DNA from: Eonycteris spelaea
Lineage: Eukaryota; Chordata; Mammalia; Chiroptera; Pteropodidae
Length of the DNA stretch: 64,000 nt
Reading direction: 5' to 3'
Assembly (NCBI GenBank): GCA_003508835.1
Contig: PUFA01000077.1
Location: forward strand, 5,222,001-5,286,000
Within the stretch, counting starts at the first letter, position 1. Every line of letters begins with the position of its first letter. The notes below the pieces were generated by a model that saw only the letters and a list, made by a program, of their open reading frames with translations, searched no databases and had not been told where the DNA came from. The translations under genes and the position numbers were made by a program. Positions 11,568 through 21,225 of this stretch are shown piece after piece.

Positions 11568-13016
11568 CAAATTCTTAAGTACAAGACAGAAAGATAATTT
11601 TGAAGTTCTTTTTCTGTATGAACAGTATGATGTAAATTAATATATGAATGCTTACTATGGGATAAGAACTTCAATAACTACTATAGTCATTCATCTAAAA
11701 TTTTTTTTATTGATTAATTTATGAGAAATGTGTCAGGCTAACTCTTTTCCCAGCTATCGTGAAGCTTAAAATCTAATGGGAGACAAAGACAATAAAATAG
11801 TTTGAGTAGGCATTATTGCTCAGTAGAGAACATCTAAGAAATACAACTTCATTTTTTGTAGCTTAGTATTTATTTCTAAGTCCTCATTTTCCTGAAAGAA
11901 AATGACCTCAATCCTTGTGAGGGTTTTATGTCTCTAGAGTTATGTCACTGATTTTGGGTCATTGTGGGGATGCCCCTGTGGTCCTCAGTCTTGTTCTAGA
12001 TAGCCCTGGGATCATCGTTGTGAGCTTTATGGCTCCTTCAGCTCTCATAGTTTTCTCTGTTGCTTCTGTGCTATGTTTGGGGCAAAGCGATCTTTGATTA
12101 GATTTTCTATTTGCCTGGTCATCCTGTATAAACGTTTCATCCATTGGATCTTTCCTTTTTCCCAGCCCAGCTGCCAGGAAGTGGTGCCTTGACATCTCTT
12201 CCTCCTGCCACTTTCTTTCCCCTATTGCCTGACTGGTAGGTAGGGTGATTATAATATCTTCCTTGTTTTAGAGAAAGTTTTCTCACTTTCTAATTCCAGC
12301 CAACACACCCATTCACTGAAGAGATCATATTTAAACCTCAGGTCTAAAAAAAGAGAACGATCCAGTTGTGCACAGATTGAGAGAAAAGCATTTTGAGTGG
12401 ATTTGGCATGGCCTGGTTGTGTTTGAAATACTATTCCAGATATAGTTCTTCAATTATTTCTTCCAATAACTGCAGGAGATAAGCACTTCTGATTTTATTG
12501 ATAAAAATTAAAGTCCACATTGTTAGGAAATGCCAAAAATCCACAACTAACATATAAAAAATAACAATTTTAATCATGATACTTCATAAGATTGAAAAGA
12601 AAAATATATGAGGTAGCTTATACTGGGGTACCTGATCTTGGAGGATAGATGAGATTCCCTGAGAAATTGATGGATAAGTGAGTCCTGAAGAGTGAAGAAG
12701 AAGCAGTTGAATAAAAAAGTCTCAGGATAAGAAGATACTGTGTGTAAAAACCCTTATATGATAAACAGGTAAAATGTTTGATGAACCAAATGAATGTTAG
12801 AGTTATAACATTGAGCATAAAAGTGAGAGTGCCCCAAAGTGAGCCTAAAGAATAAGGGTTATGAAACTTAGAACTATGGGAGAAGAGATCATCTGTGTCA
12901 TTGGCAGCAGTGGAAATAATTTGGTCATTGGCAATTGCAGCTGGGAAACTCCAACCTCCTTAGTGCTAAGCAGCTGGGGCAATCTAAGTACTCACCTTGA
13001 TACCTGTGAGCGGGGA
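11568..13016. other. Mostly unassigned; weak L2 remnant near 11740-11830
   Basis: 'gaagcttaaaatctaatggg' followed by 'agacaaagacaataaaatag' resembles the antisense L2 segment 'gagcttacattctagtgggggagacagacaataaa'. Elsewhere nothing is recognised. The 78-codon minus-strand frame at 11959-12195 lies in non-repeat sequence but has no family signature. Confidence 0.45.
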
Positions 13017-13029
13017 GGGGGGGGGGGGG
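13017..13029 (+). repeat. G13 homopolymer after GGGGA
   Basis: The stretch 13012-13029 is GGGG-A-G13. Enough guanines are present for G-quadruplex formation on the + strand, though loops would have to be G residues. Confidence 0.95.
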
Positions 13030-13068
13030 TCTTGCAGTGAACCTTGACATCAGATCTGGATGATCCCT

Positions 13069-13245
13069 CAGTGCCAGAACTTCTAGTCCAAATTTTAATG
13101 TGTGTCTAAATTAGTTGGGAATCCTGGTAAAATGCAGGTTCTTACTTAGTAGATCTGGGTCACCTACTGAGATTCTGCATCTCTAACAAGCTCCCAGGCG
13201 ATGCTGACATGGCCAGTCTGTGGACCTCCCTTTGAGTGGCAGGAC
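13069..13245 (+). mobile_element. MER5A-like hAT-Charlie MITE, sense
   Basis: It starts 'cagtgccagaacttctag' and contains 'ttagttgggaatcctggtaa', 'aatgcaggttcttacttagt', 'actgagattctgcatctcta', 'acaagctcccaggcgatgct' and 'tgtggacctccctttgag'. These match MER5A in full order (cagtggttctcaaac ... ctgattcagtaggtctggg ... tctaacaagctcccaggtgatgctgatg ... gaccacactttgag). Length of about 177 bp is close to full. No transposase is encoded. Confidence 0.85.
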
Positions 13246-13980
13246 TCCAGTCAACATATCTTTTTAGTGAAATGTTACAATCGTAAGTAAACTTGAGATT
13301 CAAGTACTAGTTTATGACTCCAAAAGTCTTGTAAACCAAGACAGTAGGTTTCATTATGGAAATTAAAAAACCACAGATAAATTTTAGGAGTTCTAAAGTT
13401 GAAAGGGACCTTACAAATTGCTTAATAGAATAACTGATATTAATCAGGATGGCCCAGCTAATCCATAACAACCATGGCTGTGCAATGTGTTTGTGTTCTA
13501 GACTGTCATTAGTGATTCAAAAAGGCTAAATACCTTGAGAAGAGATTACCAAATTGTATGGGAATGACAAAAGGACTGATGACACCCATGACTGTTCTCC
13601 ATAGAGCTGATCATAAATGCAGTGACAAAAATGTAGAATCATAACAGTAGTATGTTTACAACATTATTGCATATTCTACTAGAACTATAGAGACCTTGGT
13701 GTTTCATTTTTTTTATGATAAAGATCTCATTCAAGAGATATGACATATCTACTTTCTTGTTTTCGCAAGCCATCCATACTGCTCTCTCTTAAAGAAGGAA
13801 ATTTAACATGAGATAACAAGTCTTCACCTAGTTATGCATATCCAGCAGATTCTTTTTCATACACACCCTTTTTGGTGGGTTGAGCATAATATAGGCTCAA
13901 CATATCTATCACTCTGTCCCTTAGTTACATGAGAAAATTGAATTGCACATAAGAGATAATATGGGACCTTACATTAGATC
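13246..13980. other. Unassigned non-coding sequence
   Basis: A short segment near 13380-13425 ('ctaaagttgaaagggacctt') resembles a common old mammalian SINE-like motif. The rest is unrecognised. Confidence 0.5.
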
Positions 13981-14078
13981 TATATGTGTGTGTATTTATG
14001 TGTGTGTGTGTGTGTGTGTATACCTACCTACTTACATACTTACCTATCTATACCTGTCTCTATCTTTATCTATTACAT
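13981..14078. repeat. (TG)n with TACC/TATC-rich flank
   Basis: A pure TG run at about 13999-14019 continues into TACCTACCTACTTACA-like and CTATCT-like units to about 14078. It is a compound simple repeat and produces a Cys-Val repeat frame. Confidence 0.9.
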
Positions 14079-16224
14079 AAAACATTTTTTTAAAAGAAGA
14101 CTGTGGAATCTGAATTATATCATAATAAATCAAGAGAGGTGGCAGGGGGACTTTTCAGGGCTGGCTTAGGGAAAAGGGTTTTTTTCTGAGGGACTTTTAC
14201 AGGAGAGTCAGCTAGTTGGTTGAGTATGTTTTTTCCCAGAGGGGGTTGAGGAAATAAACCCCTTGGCACTCAAGTCCATTCAGAATGACCCTCAGCTCTA
14301 GTTACTTAAAAAGCATCTGATCTGAGAACTATGATTTCAAAGTGCAGGAAAAGGAACTTATTTCCTGATACTTCCTCTCCTATTTCTAAAGGTAACCTTT
14401 CATCTCCCATTAAGAAACAAATTGCAGATGCCAACACCCTGTTGATAGCTGACTTATTTTACTTCAAAGAATCAACTTAGCTTAGTACTTCTAAGCTTAT
14501 TGAGGAATAAATGTGCCCATTACTGTCCTAGCTACCACAGAATAGGGATTACTAAGATGTGCTTTTAGCCTAAATTCTCTCAAAGCAGAGTTCAGGGCAA
14601 GAATTGAGGCACTAATACTATATCTGGGGGGCAAGGTTCAAGGTCAATTGATGTGCATTAAAAAAAAATAGAACTGAAGCAAGAAAAGATGAGAAAGAAT
14701 TCATGCAGTTACTCTATTGGCTACTTTTTTACTGTATATCTCAATGAGAAACCATTGGATGTTGTGAGGATTATTTTCTAGCACACAGCACTTTCTCTGG
14801 AGGGGCTCCATAGAAAACGGCATTTCAGAGTAGTTCACAGAAGGAAGAAGAAGGAGGAATTGATCTGCCTGGCTCATTTCCATCTCCTCCACATGGGTTA
14901 GGGTTGATGCCTTCAGACCTCCATCCAGTTCACATCATCTGATCCCTTAGTGTCCACTCAGTAAGGCAGATGCCATGTTCCCTAGAATGACACTTTTATC
15001 CAACTCCGAAGAAGAAGGGAATGTGACATGAATTAAGCTTAACCTGAGGCTTCAAATTAGACTCCATCCAGCTAATTCAGGAATCTCAGGGTACTGGACC
15101 AGGTGGCAGTGGTATCAGTATAATCTGGGGGGCAGGTGCTGTATTGGATAAATGAAGTAGTCATATCAGAGGTGGACCAGAAGGCTTGTGTTTAATATAG
15201 TAAACTCCTTATTGTACCATGTCTCATGCCTTCCAAAACATCTGGCCACTAACTACATTATGAGACACCTGTTTTTTCTTTTAATTAATTAATAATTAAT
15301 CATTTAAAAACCCTTTTCCCTAATTAATTAGGGGACTCACTCTCCTGAATGAGGAATTTGTTTTTACTGTCAATGTTTTGGATGAAGATAGTCTCCTCAT
15401 ATAGAAAACTGGCTCTAAGGTGCCAAGCTATTCATGGGCCACAAGCAGGAAAATAGGAAAACACTGAAGTATTTCAAACATTCAGGAAAGGGTTCCCTTG
15501 TTCTAGGGAACTGGGTTCTGCCATGTGGAACCTATAAAGTGGAGACAGTTCCAGACAAAAGAAGACATGCCAGAGATTAAAGTAAAGGTATTTATGTGCA
15601 TAACACTGTTTGGCTTTACTTGTCTACAGTAATCATCTCTTTCAGTGCTGTTCTACGAAAAACAAAGAAATTCAGTTACAAGAATTGGCCCACAAAGACA
15701 AAAGACAAGCTGTAGTAAAATCGACAAATGATAGAGATAGGCACATCTTCCCTGCTTCTGTTACAGACAGGCTGATCTCTGAAAGCTGGGGTAAAGTTTA
15801 CTAAGGGCCAGTAGCCCTCAGAGTGGTATCTGGAAGACAGTGGGAATTGGGAGCCCACTGAAAGTTCTTCGTTTTCCCTTCTGAATGGAAAGACATCCCT
15901 CATGGCATCAACCCTAGCCATTTACAAGAATTTATCTCAAAAAGGGAGTAAAGATGTTTGTTTTGGACCTTAGCAATTGACTAAAACATAATTATCTCAC
16001 CAGATAAACCATTGTCTATGTGCCAGGAAGTCATATAAAAGATAGCAGTCAAAGAGTAATGAAAGATGTGTCTTGTTTTTTCCTCTACATATAACAGCGT
16101 TGGAAAGGTGACTATGAATAGAGGTCCAAAGCTTGCGACGTTCTGGTCAGGGGAGTCTGATGTCAAATTGTGAAATCATGATTCCACTCTTACATTTTTA
16201 AAATCCACAGAATACTTGTGTAAT
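14079..16224. other. Unassigned non-coding sequence
   Basis: No repeat family or gene recognised over about 2.1 kb. TTAATTAA-type AT repeats occur at 15283-15300 and 15320-15330. Frames at 15610-15804 (+) and 15676-15921 (-) overlap on opposite strands and lack signatures. Confidence 0.5.
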
Positions 16225-16390
16225 CGCGTCTAAAGTTCACCACAGCTTGCCATGACTCCCGTTCTTCAGATGAGTTAACCAAAGCTAAGATGACTTGTCA
16301 AAGTCCTATAATTGACTTGCTGAAGTCATATAACTCTTACAAATTGAGCCAGTGCAAGAGCCTAAGCCTTTGATTCTGGATTCCATGATT
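16225..16390 (-). repeat. MIR SINE, antisense
   Basis: 'cgttcttcagatgagttaac', 'aagatgacttgtcaaagtcc', 'aaattgagccagtgcaagag' and 'ctttgattctggattcca' follow the reverse-MIR order. The deacetylation-type CpG decay typical of old MIRs is not assessable here, and there is an apparent internal duplication of the 'gacttg..aaagtc' segment. Confidence 0.55.
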
Positions 16391-17454
16391 TTCGCCTTTG
16401 TAACACCTATTTCTGCAGTAGTAACTAGGTGGAGGATAAGAGCTGAGATCAAAATCTGGGAAGCCTTAATATAAACATTCCTTAATGTTCCTTTAGGGAT
16501 TCACATGCTCCAAGCAATTTTTCCCCACCAAATAGAAACTATGTGACATATATGAGAGAAAATAGAGCACAAAAGACCCATAACAGAAATCCAAGCACTG
16601 GCACTGAATCCAGAACTCCATAGTACCTGGCTGAAAACCTGGCCTTGAGTAGATTATAGATAGCATGTCATCATACTCCCCTGTTGCTAGATCCCCATGC
16701 ATAAAGTAGGGAGTCAGCGGAGTTGGGAATCTGGCCTGCTTTCAGATTCCCTTTTCAATGTGGAATGAACATTGTACAAGTCTGTACTGGATGAGCCGTG
16801 AGGATTAAGGTGGGGAACTGAGAAGGAGAATGTGTCCTTGTTCTGATGTAGCAAGTTTAGCTCTTGGCTACAGTCTGTTGGGCTGTGCTGGAATCCAAGC
16901 TGTGCTGATGTGTTGACATATGGGATGCCCACGGAGCTTTTCCTGACACCCAGTGAAGATGCTGGAAGCATAGCAGAGGAACAGGAATCTGTTCGGGGGT
17001 TAAGTTTGAGCCAGTGCCTGGTCACGCAGAGTTTTGCAGAAAAGACCTTAGATGTCATGCAAAAGACGCTTTAAGGGCCCTTGACTTGGCTCAGAACCAA
17101 GCAGCAAGGGGTGCAAACGTCTTGTGAGTAGTTGGAGTAGATAACATCTCTCTGGTAGGGGAAAAAAAAGCATCTGGCAGATCCAGCACCCACAGAATCT
17201 CGGAGAACAGTGTGCTTTTCCAAAACAGATGCTAGCTCTGGCAAGGACTGAGTCAACGACATCTCGTCCCTCGTCCTCCCTTCAAGTCCCTCACCTGCCT
17301 CTGGGAAGTAAGTTCTCTGAGGATATCCACCTTGTTGAGTTGGGATTAACACATTTGTGTTTTCATTTTAATTTTGTTTTAACGAAAATTGTACTTGGAA
17401 GCTAGCATTGAACGTATAGAAGGTGAAAACTGAAAAAACCCAGCAACTTCTCTT
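16391..17454. other. Unassigned, GC-richer, ORF-dense patch
   Basis: From about 16490 to 17352 the minus strand carries three consecutive open frames of 69, 114 and 93 codons separated only by short gaps. I see no conserved motif, no typical codon bias and no splice-consistent structure that would make these a gene. An unrecognised LTR or a non-coding RNA exon would explain the composition equally well. Confidence 0.4.
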
Positions 17455-17700
17455 TTTAGATGAGGAATTTGAGCTCTTAAGTGTGAGACTATTCACGAAA
17501 GGTCTAGACCATTAGCGGCAGAGCTAACACCAAGAGTTGCTTGGAAAGAGCTTATCGGGCACCCGGCACTGCGAAGCACTTCACATGTTTTCTCTAAAGT
17601 TCATCAGGATACATCTACTTCTGCAAATAACAAATGTAAGAATTACAAAAGTAAAGTGATTTACCTAAATGGCAATAAGTCACCTTGACAGTTTCTGCCC
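17455..17700 (-). repeat. Two antisense MIR fragments
   Basis: The first (17455-17535) reads 'tttttagatgaggaatttga' then 'agcggcagagctaacacc'. The second (17545-17700) reads 'gggcacccggcactgcgaag', 'cacttcacatgttttctct' and 'aagtaaagtgatttacctaa'. Each matches the reverse-MIR order, and the second repeats the 5' portion, so these are two copies rather than one. Confidence 0.6.
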
Positions 17701-18129
17701 CAAGATATAACACAAGCTAGTTATCCTTGTCTCGATTCCTGCTCTAGGTTAGAGTTCCAGAGCATTCAATTTGCTGACTACTTTTCATGGCAACAGAGCT
17801 AGAGAGCTATAATTCCATAAGCTATTGGTCATGGGGTAAAAGTAATAGTTGAATAAAGAAGAGAGAGAGAAACTGAGAATTCTTTCTCTGCACTGTTCTC
17901 TCTCCTTATCTGTCTGTCTCTTCCAGGCATCCTGGATAATTACTAAGCTGAAGAAAGGTATATTCCGATATTATATTTTTCTGTTTTGATATTTTTCTTA
18001 TGTTTTTCTTATCTTCATTTCCTTTGGAACCCCTCTTTTTATTAAAAATATAATCAAAGATTACTAAGCATCTCAAAATATCTTCCATTTTAGAACACTT
18101 CCTGTTTTAGCTCTCAGATCATTCTTTGA
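17701..18129. other. Unassigned non-coding sequence
   Basis: Contains a short GA run (17861-17870) and CT-rich sequence; no family recognised. Confidence 0.5.
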
Positions 18130-18570
18130 AAGCATAGCCTATGCTGTATAACTCTTCTACTACATACACTTCCATGCCTTTCCTTATCCTCTCTGATTTA
18201 GTGCATCACTCTAAGCGTGGCTTTTAGGACCCTCCATTACATATCCTCATCCTCCTTCTCATCCTGATCTTCTAGTGCCCTGTAAACAGGGACGTAGCCA
18301 GCATCATCCCTGAACTTTTCTTTTCAGATTCACGTATCTCACTTCTGATCTTGAGCCTTCACTTATTCTATCTCTTCTCAACACAGTAATAAATACTTCT
18401 TTTTCTACTTTCTCTTCCACCGTCTTTCCATCAAAAACCCTACACAGCCCTCAAACTGCAGCTCTCAAACTCAAAGACCATCTTCCATTTGCACTTTTCC
18501 TGTCTCGTCTTCCCCAAACAGGACTTGTTTTCTTCCTTCTGTGAATTCCCATAGCACTTTTCTTTCTGAC
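18130..18570 (+). repeat. L2-like LINE fragment, sense
   Basis: Pyrimidine-rich sequence with 'catcctccttctcatcctga', 'tcaaagaccatcttccattt' and 'tgtgaattcccatagcactt' resembles the distal L2 ORF2/3' UTR in sense. The last phrase corresponds to 'cccatagcaccctgtgctt'. Confidence 0.45.
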
Positions 18571-18582
18571 TAATTACCATAA

Positions 18583-19130
18583 GTCAGGTTCCCCAAGAAG
18601 CATACTCTGGAGATTAGTGCAAAGGAATTGTTTTTTTCATATTTGAGATTTGAGTGGTTGGAAAATATGGAATGCTCATGAATTTGTGTGTCATCTTTGC
18701 ACAGGGGCCATGCTCACCTTACCTGTATCGTTCTAATTTTAGCATAAATGCTGCCAGAGTGAGCACTGCATGAAGGGATTTTATTGGGGAGATCTCTAGG
18801 AATCAACAGACCTGGGGAAGTGAAGGAAGCAGGATTGGGCAAAAGAAAAGTTGGGATGCCATACTGTCTCTATAAGGAACATAGCCAATATGATGGGGTA
18901 ACTCAAGCTGCGATGACCCTCAGGATTGTTCTGAGTTATGCCAAGGGGTGAGGGTCTTTACATCTCTCTCTACCAGTCATTGGAGGACCTTGGGCAAGGA
19001 CCAAGGGCAGTAGCACTTAGAGAAGATTACCTATGACCTGTCTGCTGTCAACATTCCTGGAGGGAATGAGTATTTCTCCCTGAAAAGGATGACAAAAACA
19101 TGAGGGGCATAGCATAGTATCCACTACACC
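18583..19130 (-). repeat. Old LTR-like repeat, antisense, split by U6 copy
   Basis: 'gtcaggttccccaagaagca' and 'tactctggagattagtgcaa' on the left, continued on the right of the U6 insertion by 'ttttattggggagatctcta', match a common old mammalian repeat whose antisense begins 'caggttcccccagaagca' and contains 'tttattggg' soon after. I cannot name the subfamily. The U6 insertion interrupts it between about 18630 and 18767. Confidence 0.5.
18661..18766 (-). pseudogene. U6 snRNA retropseudogene
   Basis: Read on the minus strand it starts 'gtgctcactctggcagcatt' and carries the U6 features 'aacgatacagg', 'gagcatggcccctgtgcaaa' and 'gatgacacacaaattcatga', ending 'gcattccatattttc'. It covers U6 from its first base to its last. 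U6 is the spliceosomal snRNA made by RNA polymerase III. Differences include changes in the ACAGAGA-box region (here aggtaagg in place of cagagaag), which would prevent normal function. No U6-type upstream elements (TATA, PSE) are present: the flank belongs to an older repeat. Downstream on the minus strand lie about 23 non-U6 bases and a short A tract, then a likely target-site duplication. Confidence 0.93.
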
Positions 19131-19289
19131 AACCTCTAAGGAATCTGGCATTCTCTGCTTTCTAGGTCATATCATTATCTCCTGGAACCTAGAAACTGTG
19201 TCCTACATATTTCTTCAATTTCTTGCATCTGTGAGTAAGGTACACAAGAGATGCTAATTTGCCGAGATGTATTCATTTTGTGATCTTTC

Positions 19290-19460
19290 ATAGAACTTTT
19301 AATTTAAAGACATTAATGAGGTATGTCAGACACATACTGTCTCTTTTTCACAGAGGAGAAAATTGAGGCATAGAGTGATAATTAGAGTTGGTCAGTGGCA
19401 CAATTAATTTAAAAGCTTCAAGGAAAAAAATCTAGGTCTCAGGACTTTCAGGCCAGTTGT
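19290..19460 (-). repeat. MIR SINE, antisense
   Basis: 'ctttttcacagaggagaaaa', 'ttgaggcatagagtgataat', 'agagttggtcagtggcacaa' and 'ctaggtctcaggactttcag' follow the reverse-MIR order to its far end. Confidence 0.65.
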
Positions 19461-19464
19461 CTTT

Positions 19465-19466
<2 letters not shown>

Positions 19467-19515
<49 letters not shown>
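19467..19515. repeat. Pure A49 homopolymer
   Basis: 49 uninterrupted adenines directly abut the end of the MIR fragment (…tctttgc on the left, ttcaattaac on the right). No SINE, LINE or processed-gene body is recognisable on the left side. Confidence 0.98.
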
Positions 19516-19517
<2 letters not shown>

Positions 19518-20339
19518 CAATTAACCAAATACAAATAGTAGCTCAAAAGAGGACTACAGTCAGGTCAAGAGTTAATAACCTTGCTCACTAAACCTCTTCT
19601 CAAAAATTCCTGCTTCTGGACCTCCCTGAGGTGCCTCAACTTGATAAGTTATTAGACTTCCTTTTGGCACATATTCACATGGAAAGAGCCAGGACATTCA
19701 ACTGAGATTTAAAACAACTTTGGCCCATTGCCCAGGGCTCATGCCGTGGAGAGAGCAGAAAGCATCCTCCAGGAATCTTTAAAAACAATCACTATGGGGA
19801 AGATGACCTGAAGTACAATTACTGAAATCATTTTCAGGAGACTTGCCACAGTCATAAAAACAGGTGAAGTCATAAAGAATCCCTTTTGAAGACAACATCT
19901 CCTCCCTCTCTCATCTTTGTACCCTGTTCCAAACCCATAACTGCACTATTGCCGTCCCCCACCCTAAATCACAGTTTTCGTGGAGAAAGTCACCTGTGAT
20001 GTAGCCTATTTCTAGGAAAACACTGGCAAGGCCCCTGCTGCCTGACTCCAGCCATGAGTGTCAATCCGTTTATGTTGCATCGATGAGGCCTGTTAGCAGG
20101 GTTTCTCGTTCACTGCCATGCCTGAGAACCCCAGGAGACTGGGGCACAGAGCAAGGCTGCTTCTACTACTTGCAAAGTCCAGTTAAGGTCATTGTCACCT
20201 TGGCTAGTAACTCCTTTTCTCTGGGTTTATTGATATTTCAGAGACGTGCACATAGAAATTACATATAAACACTTGTGCCCTGGCCTTATTTACTGAGTTG
20301 TTGGAGCAGTTCTATTCTTCTGTTCATTAACAGGTCTAT
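19516..20339. other. Unassigned non-coding sequence
   Basis: No family recognised. Frames of about 61 codons only. Confidence 0.55.
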
Positions 20340-21155
20340 TGTCCTTACATGTGACTTTTTCTATGTCATGCAACTGCTCAAAAACCACACTCCTGATCGT
20401 AAGTACCAAGACCTCCTGACCCTCCGCGAACTAATTTCAAGCTGCTTTCCAAGTTCTACTGCCCACCTCTCCATCACACAAGTCCTGCATTCCAGCAAAA
20501 TCATCCTCTAGGTTCTTGGATTAGAAGCACTTCCCAAGATTGCCAGTTCAGGTCCCTTCAAAACACCCTGGCACTGCCATACACTCTCCTCTTCCCCCTG
20601 GAAGAGTTATCACAAAACCAAAGGCCGTATTCTGCCAATAGAAACTATTCAATAGATTTCTAATTCTTCTCAATTTATTGATATGTTTCAGTGTCAATTA
20701 ATTCACATGTCAGACTGAAGGTGCCACTTATGCCACTCACATTTTTCACAAAGACATAGTCACACTTTACATTTTCACTTAGCTATCTCACACACATGCA
20801 CACATGCACACATCCCTTACATTTCATACCTGCAAAGTTTTTTGATATATTATTTTTCCCTAGAGAGAGAAACAATTTTTTTTTTTATCAACACAGGTTG
20901 AAATCTTACTGAGACTTCAAAGTCCAACTCAGGTGCCCTCTCTGCCTCGAAGACTTCTGGTGGCCCACTGCATAACCCATGCGTGGTTTACATCACTTTC
21001 TGCCTTGTGTTATTATTTGCGCTCATATATCATCCTGTCTCTATTAAATAGTAAGCTGGACCAGGGCAGAAGCCAGATGTCAACTTTTCTTCTGTTCCAA
21101 CAATATCTGGCACAACGCACTGGACAAAGCTAATGTTCGATGAAAAATTGAAAAA
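20340..21155 (+). repeat. L2 LINE, distal ORF2 and 3' UTR, sense
   Basis: In order: 'catgcaactgctcaaaaacc' and 'gtaccaagacctcctgaccc' (L2 'ctcaaaaccctccaatgg ... aaactcct'), 'catcacacaagtcctgcatt' and 'ccagcaaaatcatcctctag' (L2 'cgctccagccaaactggcc'), 'cttcaaagtccaactcaggt' (L2 'cttcaagactcagctcaaatgtc'), and 'aaatagtaagctggaccagg' to 'atatctggcacaacgcactg' (L2 3' end 'agactgtgagctccttgagg ... gtgcctggcacatagtagg'). It explains the plus-strand frames of 66-78 codons here. Confidence 0.75.
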
Positions 21156-21225
21156 ACATGAGGCATTTCTTCTAAGAATCACTGAAGTATATGAGAAAAC
21201 AAATTTGAAGAAGGCTTCGAAATAT

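Noticed and set aside
18661..18766. Functional U6 gene
   Set aside because: Internal substitutions hit the ACAGAGA region, and there are no upstream TATA or PSE elements; the flanks are a split older repeat.
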